The notes under the pieces are model-generated. The model did no database searches and was not told the origin of the DNA. It was given only the letters and a program-made list of their open reading frames with translations. The position numbers and the translations under genes are program-made. Of a DNA stretch of 64,000 bases, positions 42,942-51,224 are shown piece after piece (position 1 is the first letter of the stretch; each line of letters starts with the position of its first letter). The stretch is from DASYLJ01 sp964404165. GTDB lineage: Bacteria; Desulfobacterota; Binatia; DP-6. The stretch spans positions 1 through 64,000 of the forward strand of contig CAYOIZ010000035.1 in assembly GCA_964404165.1 (NCBI GenBank), read 5' to 3'.

Positions 42942-44563
42942 TCCCGCGACGTGATCTCGAGCGCGCCGCGCTCGAGATCGGGATCGGGCTCGAGGACGAC
43001 GGTGCGTCCGATGGCCGCCTCGACGGCGTCGAGCCCGCGCGGCCGGTCCGCGGCCAGGAACTCGGCGACCTCCGGGTGGATGCGCAGGACGAGCGTGACG
43101 CCGTCTTCGCGGCCGACCGCCTCGCGCTGCAGGCGGCGGAGCGCATCGTAGGCCAGCGTTTCGGCCGACCGGATCTGGCCGAAGCCGTCGCAGTGGGGGC
43201 AGGGGCTGTTCAGCAGCTGCCCCAGGCTCTCGCGCGTGCGCTTGCGGGTCATCTGGACGAGGCCGAGCTCGGAGATGCGCAGCACGTTCGAGCGCGCCTT
43301 GTCCTTGCGCACCGCCTCCTGGAGAGCGTCGAACACCTTCTTGCGGTTCGCGGCCTTCTCCATGTCGATGAAGTCGATCACGATGATGCCGCCGATGTTG
43401 CGCACGCGGAGCTGCTGCACGACCTGCTTCGCGGCTTCGAGGTTCGTGCGGAGGACCGTCTCCTCCTGGTCCTTCTTGCCGACGTAGCGCCCGGTGTTGA
43501 CGTCGACGGTGGTGAGCGACTCGGTCTGGTCGAAGATGAGATAGCCGCCCGACTTGAGCCAGACGCGGCGCTCGAGGGCGCGCGCGATCTTGGTCTCGAC
43601 GCCGTGCTGGTCGAAGAGCGGCGTGGCCCCCTGGTAGTGGTGCACGCGGCTCGAGAGCCGTGGCATCATGCCCTGCACGAAGTCGGCGACGCGGGCGTGA
43701 TCCTCGGCGCGGTCGACCGTCAGCCGGTCGACGTCGGACGTGAACAGGTCGCGCACCGTGCGCAGGACGAGGTCGAGATCCTGATGGATCAGCGCGGGCG
43801 CCGTGGCGGTGTCGGCCATCTTCTGGATGCGGGCCCACAGCCGCGTCAGGAAGCGGACGTCGTCGTGGATGTCCCGCTTGCTGGCCCCCTCGCAGGCGGT
43901 GCGGACGATGAGGCCACCCTCCTCGGGGCGTTCGGCCTCGACGATCTCGCGCAGCCGATCGCGTTCGGCGGCGTCCTCGATGCGTCGCGAGATGCCGATG
44001 TGCCGCGTGCCGGGCATGTGCACGAGGTAGCGGCCGGGCAGCGAGATGTGCGCCGTGACCCGCGCCCCCTTGGTGCCCATTGGCTCCTTCGATACCTGCA
44101 CCAGCAGCTCGTCGCCCTTCGTGAGCCGCTCCTCGATCGGCCGGAGGTCCTGTGGCGCGCGGCGCGGGGGGAGGGCGTCGCCGTTCGTCTCGGCGTCGCC
44201 GTTCGTCTCGACGTCGCCGTTCGTCTCGACGTCGGGATCGGTCGCGACTTCGGAGTCGGCCTTCTCGACGACCTCGGCATGGTCGATGGTATCGACGGGC
44301 TCGGCCTCGGGGCTCTCGGCGGGCGGCAGCTCCTCGGGGCTCGCGAGATCGGAGACGTGGAGGAAGGCTGCCTTCTCGAGGCCGATGTCGAGAAACGCCG
44401 CCTGCATGCCGGGCAGCACGCGCACGACCTTGCCCTTGTAGATGTTGCCGGCGATGCCGCGCTCGTGCAGGCGCTCGATGTGCAGCTCGACCAGCGTCGT
44501 GTCCTCGAGGACGGCGACACGAGATTCCCAGGGCGCGGCGTTGATGAGGATCTGCTTGGACAC
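42938..44563 (-). CDS. rng: Ribonuclease E/G family RNase
   Basis: A 541-residue endoribonuclease of the RNase E/G family. It has an S1 domain (about 38-130 with an acidic insert), the DNase I-like catalytic domain with VDVNTGRYVG and IVIDFIDME (magnesium-binding Asp residues), and the zinc-link CPHC near residue 470. It lacks the long RNase E scaffold tail. The start is GTG at 44563. It follows the radical SAM gene by 12 bp, a pairing common in bacteria. Probable roles are rRNA 5' processing and mRNA decay. Confidence 0.94.
   Translation of the reverse strand: MSKQILINAAPWESRVAVLEDTTLVELHIERLHERGIAGNIYKGKVVRVLPGMQAAFLDIGLEKAAFLHVSDLASPEELPPAESPEAEPVDTIDHAEVVEKADSEVATDPDVETNGDVETNGDAETNGDALPPRRAPQDLRPIEERLTKGDELLVQVSKEPMGTKGARVTAHISLPGRYLVHMPGTRHIGISRRIEDAAERDRLREIVEAERPEEGGLIVRTACEGASKRDIHDDVRFLTRLWARIQKMADTATAPALIHQDLDLVLRTVRDLFTSDVDRLTVDRAEDHARVADFVQGMMPRLSSRVHHYQGATPLFDQHGVETKIARALERRVWLKSGGYLIFDQTESLTTVDVNTGRYVGKKDQEETVLRTNLEAAKQVVQQLRVRNIGGIIVIDFIDMEKAANRKKVFDALQEAVRKDKARSNVLRISELGLVQMTRKRTRESLGQLLNSPCPHCDGFGQIRSAETLAYDALRRLQREAVGREDGVTLVLRIHPEVAEFLAADRPRGLDAVEAAIGRTVVLEPDPDLERGALEITSRD
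44175..44228 (-). repeat. Three 18-nt tandem repeats inside the RNase gene
   Basis: Three near-identical 18-nt units (44175-44192, 44193-44210, 44211-44228) encode E-T-N-G-D-A/V three times in the acidic insert of the RNase S1 domain. Slippage could change the copy number without shifting the frame. Confidence 0.9.
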
Positions 44564-44575
44564 GGTGCGCGGCGC

Positions 44576-47401
44576 TTACGAGGCGGCGGGGAGGATGGCC
44601 GGCTCTGCCGGCGCGTGGAATCTGGTGGCGACCTTGTGGACGCGGAGGACGGGCACGACGTCGGCGTCGAGGGCGAGCAGCTCGCCGAGGACCAGACCCG
44701 GCTTCAGCGTCCCCTCCAGGCTGACCTCGACCTCCATGACGAGCCGGTCGTCGCCGACCTGCGAGAGCTCGACCGCGCGTCGCGCGTCGACCATGCGCGC
44801 ACCGTTCTTCCCCGGCTTGCGGACGGGGAACGTGGCGGCGTCGTGGAACCGTCGCACGGCACCGGTGAGCGCCTCGGGGACCGGCGGCGTGGGCAGCGCG
44901 CTGAGGTCGATCTCGTAGCGGAAGGCCGCGATCGAGCGGTCGATGCTGGGCGTCGTGCGCGCGATCTCCTCGGCGGCGAGCGGCTCGAGTCCCTCGGGCA
45001 GCTGCGCGGCGAGGCGCGTCATCAGATCGGCGGGGGCGACGCGCGTCGTCAGCTCGACGTCGAGGTGCTCGTCCTCGCTGGAGAACCCGAGCGGCAGCGC
45101 CGGTCCGAACGAGACCTTCGGCATCGGATGGTGGCCCTGCGAGTACGCCATCTGCAGACCGGCGCGTCGTGCCGCGCGGAAGAAGACCGTCCCGAGCTCG
45201 CGCGTGCCGATGAAGCGGGCGGGGCCGACCTTGCGGTAGCGGAGCCGGATGCGCTGCACGGTCGGACGCGCCGGTCCGTCGGGCGAGAGCGACGACGGCA
45301 CCGCGCCGAGCCATTCCTCGGCGGCCCCCTCGCCGGTGACCTCGCGCGTCGCGACGTCGCCGTCCGCGAGCGTCTGTGGCAGCGGGGCGTCGGTGGCCGG
45401 CGCCGGCGCGGCGGGGATCGGGCTGCGTGCCGCACGGCGCTCGGCGACCTTCGTGCGGATGCTGCGCCAAGTGCGCGTCTCCCACTCGGGCAGGGTGGCG
45501 CCGTCCTCGGACGGCACCGCCAGCTCGGCCCAGCGCGAGATGCGCTCGCCGCGATGATCGGTGCCGCGCGCGCCCTCGGGATGGTAGTCGACGTTGCGCA
45601 CGGTCTTGAAGTCGCAGGCGCCGCAGTAGGTGCAGCGCTCGATCGAGCAGTCGGGCGTGAGCCGACCCTCGACGGCGCGCGCGAGATCGTCGAGCAGGAA
45701 CTTGCGGCTGACGCCGGCGTCGATGTGCTCCCAGGGCAGGGTTTCGCCGAGCGGGCGCCGCCGCAGGTAGAAGGCGGGGTCGAGGCCGTGCTCGGCGAGT
45801 GCGTCGATCCAGATCTGCAGGCGGCAGTGATCGGACCAGCCGTCGAAGCGGGCGCCGTTGCGCTGCGCCGTCTCGATGACGTCGGCGAGGCGGCGATCGC
45901 CGCGCGCGAACACGCCCTCGAGCCACGACAGCTGGCTGTCGTGCCAGCGGAACTCGATGCCGCGCTTGCCGAGCTCGCGCCGCAGCAGGGACTGGCGCGC
46001 CTGGATCTCCTCGACGGGCAGCTGTCCCGCCCACTGGAACGGCGTGTGCGGCTTCGGGGAGAAGGTGGAGACGCTGGCCGTCACCTTGAGCCGGTTCTGC
46101 GAGGCTTTCCGCACGCGGCCGGCGAGCTCGGCGATGCCGCGCACGTCGTCTTCGGTCTCGCTGGGGAGGCCGATCATGAAGTACAGCTTCAGGCTCCGCC
46201 AACCGAGATCGGCGAACAGGCGTGCGGCGTCGAGCAGCTCGTGCTCCTGGTACTCCTTCTGGATGACGTCGCGCAGCCGCTGCGTGCCGGCCTCGGGCGC
46301 CAGCGTGAAGCTCGTCTTCCGCACGCGGCGGATCTCGTCGAGGATGCGCGGCGACAGCGCGTCGACCCGTGTCGACGGCAGCGACACCGCGATGCGCTCG
46401 GGCGCGAAACGGTCCATCAACGACTTGAGCACCGGATTGACGCCGCTGTAGTCACCCGTCGAGAGCGACAGCAGCGACATCTCCTCGTAGCCGGTGGCGG
46501 CCATCAGCGCGGTGCTGTGCTCGACGACCTTCTCCGGATCGCGCTCGCGCAACGGCCGATAGATGTAGCCGGCCTGGCAGAAGCGGCATCCCTTCACGCA
46601 GCCGCGCATCACCTCGACGCTGGCGCGATCGTGCACCACGCCGATGTTGGGGACGATGGGCGCCGCCGGCGGCGGAAACGCGTCGAGGTCGGGCAGCACG
46701 CGCTTCGCGACCACGGCGTGCGCGGGGTCGAGCGGCTCCATGACGTGGAGCGTGCCGTCGTCGTTGTGCCGCGGCGTGAAGAACGCCGGCACGTAGACGC
46801 CGGCGATGCGCGACACCGCCTCGAGCAGGGTGCGACGGTCGGCGCGGTCCCAGGCGGCGACGGCGTCGGCGATCTGGCCCACCACCTCTTCGCCGTCGCC
46901 GAGGACGATGGCGTCGAGGAACGGTGCCAGGGGCTCGGGATTGAAGGCGCAGGGCCCACCGGCGATCACGAGCGGATGCTCGGGGCCGCGTGCCGCGGCC
47001 CGCAGCGGGATGCCGCCCAGCTCGAGCATCGTGAGCAGGTTGGTGTAGGTCAGCTCGTACTGCAGGCTGAATCCGACGACGTCGAACTGCCCGAGTGGCA
47101 GATGGCTCTCGAGCGACACCAGGGGCAACCCACGCTGGCGGAGCAGCGCCTCGAGATCGGGCCAGGGCGCGTAGCACCGCTCGGCGGCGACGTCGGAGCG
47201 TCGATTGAGGATATCGTAGAGGATCTGCAGCCCGAGGTGGGACTGCGCGATCTCGTAGACCTCCGGGAAGGCGAGCGCCATGCGGACCGCGACGGTCTCG
47301 AGGTCCTTGCGAACGGCTCCCCGCTCGTTGCCGAGGTACCGGCCGGGCTTCTCGACGAGGGGCAGGAGCCCTTCGTATTCGGCGCGATACGTCCGCAGCA
47401 T
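44576..47401 (-). CDS. B12-type radical SAM protein fused to a DUF2344 domain
   Basis: A 941-residue two-part protein. The first part (about 1-600) is a radical SAM enzyme with an N-terminal B12-binding-like domain and the cluster motif GCVKGCRFCQAGYIY (CxxxCxxC, near residue 280). An extra C-x4-C-x2-C-x2-C set (CSIERCTYCGAC) lies near residue 595. The last part (about 680-910) is a TIGR03936/DUF2344-like domain (RLRYRKVGPARFIG, PMPKVSFGPALPLG). It commonly sits beside RNase E/G, as here. The modified substrate is unknown. ATG at 47401 is chosen over an in-frame start 14 codons earlier. Confidence 0.9.
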   Translation of the reverse strand: MLRTYRAEYEGLLPLVEKPGRYLGNERGAVRKDLETVAVRMALAFPEVYEIAQSHLGLQILYDILNRRSDVAAERCYAPWPDLEALLRQRGLPLVSLESHLPLGQFDVVGFSLQYELTYTNLLTMLELGGIPLRAAARGPEHPLVIAGGPCAFNPEPLAPFLDAIVLGDGEEVVGQIADAVAAWDRADRRTLLEAVSRIAGVYVPAFFTPRHNDDGTLHVMEPLDPAHAVVAKRVLPDLDAFPPPAAPIVPNIGVVHDRASVEVMRGCVKGCRFCQAGYIYRPLRERDPEKVVEHSTALMAATGYEEMSLLSLSTGDYSGVNPVLKSLMDRFAPERIAVSLPSTRVDALSPRILDEIRRVRKTSFTLAPEAGTQRLRDVIQKEYQEHELLDAARLFADLGWRSLKLYFMIGLPSETEDDVRGIAELAGRVRKASQNRLKVTASVSTFSPKPHTPFQWAGQLPVEEIQARQSLLRRELGKRGIEFRWHDSQLSWLEGVFARGDRRLADVIETAQRNGARFDGWSDHCRLQIWIDALAEHGLDPAFYLRRRPLGETLPWEHIDAGVSRKFLLDDLARAVEGRLTPDCSIERCTYCGACDFKTVRNVDYHPEGARGTDHRGERISRWAELAVPSEDGATLPEWETRTWRSIRTKVAERRAARSPIPAAPAPATDAPLPQTLADGDVATREVTGEGAAEEWLGAVPSSLSPDGPARPTVQRIRLRYRKVGPARFIGTRELGTVFFRAARRAGLQMAYSQGHHPMPKVSFGPALPLGFSSEDEHLDVELTTRVAPADLMTRLAAQLPEGLEPLAAEEIARTTPSIDRSIAAFRYEIDLSALPTPPVPEALTGAVRRFHDAATFPVRKPGKNGARMVDARRAVELSQVGDDRLVMEVEVSLEGTLKPGLVLGELLALDADVVPVLRVHKVATRFHAPAEPAILPAAS

Positions 47402-47413
47402 CGGAGGGGCGGG

Positions 47414-47443
47414 AGTATAGGGTGCGCCCCCCCGTGGCCGCAA
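47414..47443 (-). promoter_or_regulatory. Candidate sigma70 promoter for the radical SAM / RNase operon
   Basis: On the minus strand TTGCGG (47443-47438), an 18-nt spacer and TATACT (47419-47414) lie 12 bp before the ATG at 47401. The -10 matches TATAAT at five of six positions. Confidence 0.6.
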
Positions 47444-47450
47444 CCCGAGC

Positions 47451-47479
47451 TTGCCTGCCTCCGGTACCTTGCCTATGAT
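47451..47479 (+). promoter_or_regulatory. Candidate sigma70 promoter of tatA, almost touching the start codon
   Basis: TTGCCT (47451-47456), a 17-nt spacer and TATGAT (47474-47479) precede tatA. The -10 ends only 8 bp before the ATG at 47488, so transcription from about 47485-47487 would give a leaderless or near-leaderless message. No Shine-Dalgarno sequence is present. Confidence 0.6.
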
Positions 47480-47487
47480 CGCGCATC

Positions 47488-47694
47488 ATGTTCGGTCTCG
47501 GCGCAGGCGAGCTGCTCATCGTCCTCGTGATCATCCTCGTGGTGTTCGGCGCCGGGAAGCTGCCAGAAGTCATGGGCAGCCTCGGCAAGGGCATCCAGTC
47601 CTTCAAGAAGGGCATCAAGGAGCCACCCGAGATCGACGTGACGCCGAAGGACGAGGTCGCCTCGACCAAGTCCAAGGCCAAGCAGGACGCCTAG
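47488..47694 (+). CDS. tatA: Twin-arginine translocase subunit TatA/E
   Basis: A 68-residue pore-forming Tat subunit. One membrane helix (about 6-22, AGELLIVLVIILVVFGAGKLPEV) is followed by the hinge Gly and an amphipathic helix with the FKKGIKE segment, then a short charged tail. It exports folded proteins. It stands alone, with tatB and tatC not nearby. ATG at 47488. Confidence 0.94.
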   Translation: MFGLGAGELLIVLVIILVVFGAGKLPEVMGSLGKGIQSFKKGIKEPPEIDVTPKDEVASTKSKAKQDA

Positions 47695-47704
47695 CGCCGA
47701 CGCG

Positions 47705-48619
47705 TCATGGAGCCGCGGCGCTGGTCGTCAGCGGCCGCGCCCCGCGCCGGACGGCGACCACCTCGGCGGTGAACTCGCGGAGCGGTACCGGCGGGGTCAC
47801 GAACGCCACCAGGAAGTGCCCCGACTGCCCGGGCGCCAGCATCCAGTCCTTCGGTGGGGTCAGCGTCTGCAGCAGGTCGATCTCGCGTGCGGTGAGGTCG
47901 CGGACGTCGCGCGGTGCCGCGCCGGCGAAGACCACCTGGCGCAGCTCCTGGCTGCCCGAGACGCGCCCCTGGATCTGGATGCCGCTCACCGGCACGGGCG
48001 CGTTGTTGATGGCGACGCCGGTGATGACGAAGACCAGCAGGTCGCCCTTCACGCGCCGGTAGTCGCCGTGCACGTCGGTGAGCTGGATGGCGGCCGGATT
48101 GAGACGCGCCTCGGCGAGCTGCGGTCCGATGACGGGCAGGGTGCCGAGCATCTCACCGACCTTGGCCGGGTGCGTGTAGAGGTAGACGGAGAGCAGGGCG
48201 TAGCCGAGCGTCACCGCCAGCATCGCCCGCAACGCGAAGCGGGCGGCGCTGGGCGGTGTCCGGGGCGCGCGTGACTCGGCGGCATCGTCGTCGGCCACGG
48301 CGTCCTCCTCCTCGTCGTCATCGTCGTCGACGGTGATCTCGTCCGGCTCCTCGGGTGGCGGCGCCGCCTGGCGCCGTGCACGACGACCGGGCTTCGGGGG
48401 CGGCGGCAGATCGAGCTCGGGCTCGTCGTCGTCGAGCGAGAAGTGCTCCTCGACGACGGGCTCGTCCTCGGGCTCTTCGTCGATGGTGGGCGCTTCGGCC
48501 TCGCCGTCGGGGTCGAAGACGTGGTCGCAGCGCGTGCAGCGGAACGTCGGGTGCGCGCCCAGCTTCGAGCGGGGCGGCAACCGGTAGCGTGTCTCGCAGT
48601 TCGGGCAGCTGACCGTCAT
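47705..48619 (-). CDS. Zinc-ribbon membrane protein (MJ0042/DUF3426 type)
   Basis: A 304-residue protein with an N-terminal zinc ribbon (CPNCETRYRLPP and CTRCDHVFDPD, two CxxC pairs), a long acidic and Pro-rich cytoplasmic linker (about 40-120), one membrane helix (about 127-147) and a C-terminal periplasmic beta domain of the DUF3426 type (FVITGVAINNAPVPVSGIQI). The ATG at 48619 overlaps the mlaD stop (ATGA). Its place at the end of an Mla operon suggests a link to envelope lipid traffic, but function is unknown. Confidence 0.85.
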   Translation of the reverse strand: MTVSCPNCETRYRLPPRSKLGAHPTFRCTRCDHVFDPDGEAEAPTIDEEPEDEPVVEEHFSLDDDEPELDLPPPPKPGRRARRQAAPPPEEPDEITVDDDDDEEEDAVADDDAAESRAPRTPPSAARFALRAMLAVTLGYALLSVYLYTHPAKVGEMLGTLPVIGPQLAEARLNPAAIQLTDVHGDYRRVKGDLLVFVITGVAINNAPVPVSGIQIQGRVSGSQELRQVVFAGAAPRDVRDLTAREIDLLQTLTPPKDWMLAPGQSGHFLVAFVTPPVPLREFTAEVVAVRRGARPLTTSAAAP

Positions 48620-49647
48620 GGCGCCGTCGGAGCCTCCGGAGGGGATGTGTGACCGAACGGCCAGAGTCCTGCAAACCCCCGGTAGAGCGACACCATCCAG
48701 CTCTCGCGCACGTCGCCGACGAGACCACGGGCGTCGTCGTACAGGGCCGGGTCGTTGACGAGCTTGCCGAGCGAGCCCTGGCCGGCGTTCACCTTGCTCA
48801 TCACCTCGCGCAGCTCCTGCAGGGTGACGTCGAGATTCTCGAGGACGCGACGGCCGTAGGTCTCGTCGTCGACCAGCCGGACGAGCGCGCCCTGGCCGGT
48901 GGCGAGACGCGTCGCCAGCGAGTCGAGCTGGGCGACGGAGTGGTCGAGCCGCGACCAGAGTCGCTTGCTGTCGGGGGTGTCGCGCAGGAGCCGGCCGGCG
49001 AGCCCTTCGCCGCGGTCGACCCGGGCGAGGATGTCGTCGAGGCGCTGGCTGGTGGCGCGCACGTTGCGCAGGCTGCCTTCGAGGTCACGCAGCGTGGTGT
49101 CGCCGAACTCCTTGTTCTGCACCATGGCCCCGAGCAGCCCCTCGCCGCGCTGGATCGTCTGCAGGACGTCCTTCAGCGACGTCGTCACCTCGACGACGTT
49201 GGTCACGATGTCGCCGCTGCGTCCGAGCACCTGCTCGTAGTCCACCGGGTCGATGGTGGTGATGAGGCCGCCGGGCGGGACGGCCGGCTCGTCGGGCGAG
49301 CCGGGGGTGAGCTCGATGTAGCGATCGCCGAGCAGGCCGAGCGTGCGCACCGAGGCGACGGTGTCGGCGCGGATGCGATCGGCGACGCCGCGCGCTACCT
49401 CGATCGTGATCTCGATGTACGAGTCGGCGAGGTTCTGCGGGAACTGCAGCGCCGCCACCGAGCCCACCGTGACGCCGGAGAGGCTCACCTGGCCACCCGA
49501 CTGGAGCCCGTTGGTGCGTGCGAGGTGCAGCACGTACGACACCTTGCGCTCCCAGAGGCGCTCCTGGCGGCCGAGCGTCAGGATGGTGGCGCCGAACACC
49601 ACGAGCGCCGTGAGCACGAGCACGCCCACCTTCGCCTGTCGTCCCAT
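48616..49647 (-). CDS. mlaD: MlaD/MCE-domain phospholipid transport protein
   Basis: A 343-residue inner-membrane anchored MCE protein. It has one N-terminal membrane helix (about 7-25), the MCE domain (about 37-115, VRTLGLLGDRYIELTPG) and a long helical C-terminus (about 140-320) with repeats that include GEGLLGAMV, GEGLAGRLL and GQGSLGKLV. These proteins form the hydrophobic pore that carries phospholipids across the periplasm. The ATG at 49647 overlaps the mlaF stop (TGATG). Confidence 0.92.
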   Translation of the reverse strand: MGRQAKVGVLVLTALVVFGATILTLGRQERLWERKVSYVLHLARTNGLQSGGQVSLSGVTVGSVAALQFPQNLADSYIEITIEVARGVADRIRADTVASVRTLGLLGDRYIELTPGSPDEPAVPPGGLITTIDPVDYEQVLGRSGDIVTNVVEVTTSLKDVLQTIQRGEGLLGAMVQNKEFGDTTLRDLEGSLRNVRATSQRLDDILARVDRGEGLAGRLLRDTPDSKRLWSRLDHSVAQLDSLATRLATGQGALVRLVDDETYGRRVLENLDVTLQELREVMSKVNAGQGSLGKLVNDPALYDDARGLVGDVRESWMVSLYRGFAGLWPFGHTSPPEAPTAP

Positions 49648-50384
49648 CACGCCGCCGTCAGGAACTCGTGGAGGATGGGGTCGCTCGTGGCGCGCGCCTC
49701 GTCGGGCGTGCCGCAGAAGCGGATGCGCCCCTCGTGCAGGAAGGCGATGCGGTCGGCGACGAAGAACGCGCTGGCGAGGTCGTGCGTCACCACCACCGAC
49801 GTCACGCCGAGGCGATGCTGCAGGTCGCGGATCAGGTGGTTGATGCGCGCAGCGACGACAGGATCGAGCCCCGTCGTGGGCTCGTCGTAGAGGAGCGCGT
49901 GCGGCTCGAGGACGAGGGCGCGGGCCAGCGCGGCGCGCTTGCGCATGCCGCCCGAGAGCTCGCTCGGCATGAGGGGCTCGGTGCCGGCGAGGTCGACCAT
50001 GGCGAGCGCCGCCCGCACGCGCGCCGGGATCTCGTCGGGCGGCACCAGGCGATGCTCGTGCAGGGCGTAGCCGACGTTGTCGCCGACGGTGAGCGAATCG
50101 AAGAGCGCACCCTGCTGGAACAGCATGCCGAGGCGACGGCGCACGGGGACGAGCGCCTCCTCGTCGAGCCCGCCGAGCGGCGTGCCCTCGATCTCGACGT
50201 CGCCGCGATCGGGCCGCAGCAGCGCGTTCAGATGCTTCAGCAGCACGCTCTTTCCCGATCCGCTGCCGCCGAGGAGGACCAGCGTCTCGCCGGCGTACAC
50301 CTCGAGCGAGGCGCCGCGCAGCACCTGCTTGTGGTGGAACGCCTTCTCGAGCCCGCGGCAGCGGATGTAGATCGGCGCGCTCAT
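49647..50384 (-). CDS. mlaF: Phospholipid ABC transporter ATPase MlaF
   Basis: A 245-residue ABC ATPase of the Mla/Ttg2 type with Walker A GGSGSGKSVLLKHL, Q-loop MLFQQGALFDSLTV, signature LSGGMRKR and Walker B LLYDEPTTGLDP. It energises retrograde or anterograde phospholipid transfer with MlaE and MlaD. The ATG at 50384 overlaps the mlaE stop (ATGA). Confidence 0.95.
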   Translation of the reverse strand: MSAPIYIRCRGLEKAFHHKQVLRGASLEVYAGETLVLLGGSGSGKSVLLKHLNALLRPDRGDVEIEGTPLGGLDEEALVPVRRRLGMLFQQGALFDSLTVGDNVGYALHEHRLVPPDEIPARVRAALAMVDLAGTEPLMPSELSGGMRKRAALARALVLEPHALLYDEPTTGLDPVVAARINHLIRDLQHRLGVTSVVVTHDLASAFFVADRIAFLHEGRIRFCGTPDEARATSDPILHEFLTAA

Positions 50385-51190
50385 GGGATCATGAAGAGCT
50401 TGGTGAGGAAGAAGTCGGCGATGAGGATGGTGATCGACGCCTGCACGACGGTGGCCGTGGTGGCGCGGCCGACGCCATCGGCGCCGCCGGTGACGTGGAG
50501 CCCGTTCCAGCACGCGATGATGCCGATGAAGTAGGCGAAGAATACCGACTTGCCGAGGCCCGACAGCACGTCGTTGATGACCATGCCGTAGAGGAGCGAG
50601 TTGGTGTAGAAATCGGCGCTCACCTGCAGCTCGGAGACGCCGATGAAGAGCCCGCCGAGCACGCCGACCAGGTCGGCGAGGACGGTGAGCGCCGGCAGCA
50701 TCACCAGGATGGCGAGCAGGCGCGGCACGACGAGGGTGCGGACGGGGCTGGCGCCGAGCGCGCGCAGGGCGTCGACCTGCTCGGTGACGGCCATGGTGCC
50801 GAGCTCCGCGGTGATGCCGGCGCCGACGCGGCCGCCGATCATGAGCGCCGTCAGGATCGGGCCCATCTCGCGCACCAGCGACACGCCGAGGATGCGCGAT
50901 ACGAACATCTTGGCGCCGAAGCGCTCCAGGAACGTGCCGAGCTGGAGCGCCAGCACCATGCCGGTGGACAGCGCCGTCAGCGTCGTGATGGAGAGCGAGC
51001 GCCAGCCGATCTGCTCGAGCTGCTCCATGATGGCGTGCCAGGACGGCGGCCGGGTGACGACGGAGCGGAGCGCGTCACGGGTGAGCAGCGCGATGCCACC
51101 GAGCGCATCCGCGAAGGCCGTGAGACCGGCGGGCACGACGGACGCGCGCGGGCGCCCATCGGTCGCCTCCACCGCGTCCGCCCCTCCCAT
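50381..51190 (-). CDS. mlaE: Phospholipid ABC transporter permease MlaE
   Basis: A 269-residue permease of the MlaE family with an N-terminal amphipathic helix and about five membrane helices. The conserved segments ILTALMIGGRVGAGITAELGTM and VTEQVDALRALGASPVRTLV lie around residues 110-150. ATG at 51190, 34 bp after the end of the flippase-like gene. No mlaB or mlaC is seen nearby. Confidence 0.95.
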   Translation of the reverse strand: MGGADAVEATDGRPRASVVPAGLTAFADALGGIALLTRDALRSVVTRPPSWHAIMEQLEQIGWRSLSITTLTALSTGMVLALQLGTFLERFGAKMFVSRILGVSLVREMGPILTALMIGGRVGAGITAELGTMAVTEQVDALRALGASPVRTLVVPRLLAILVMLPALTVLADLVGVLGGLFIGVSELQVSADFYTNSLLYGMVINDVLSGLGKSVFFAYFIGIIACWNGLHVTGGADGVGRATTATVVQASITILIADFFLTKLFMIP

Positions 51191-51224
51191 CGAGCGCGAC
51201 GCATAACGTCGCGGATCCAGGCTG

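Noticed and set aside
40173..46202. A 2009-codon open frame on the minus strand, and similar antisense frames of 933-1869 codons (for example 58-2859 plus, 41921-47530 plus).
   Set aside because: They run antisense or out of frame across recognised genes, are Arg/Ala/Gly/Pro-rich and have no family motifs. Very high GC removes stop codons from these frames.
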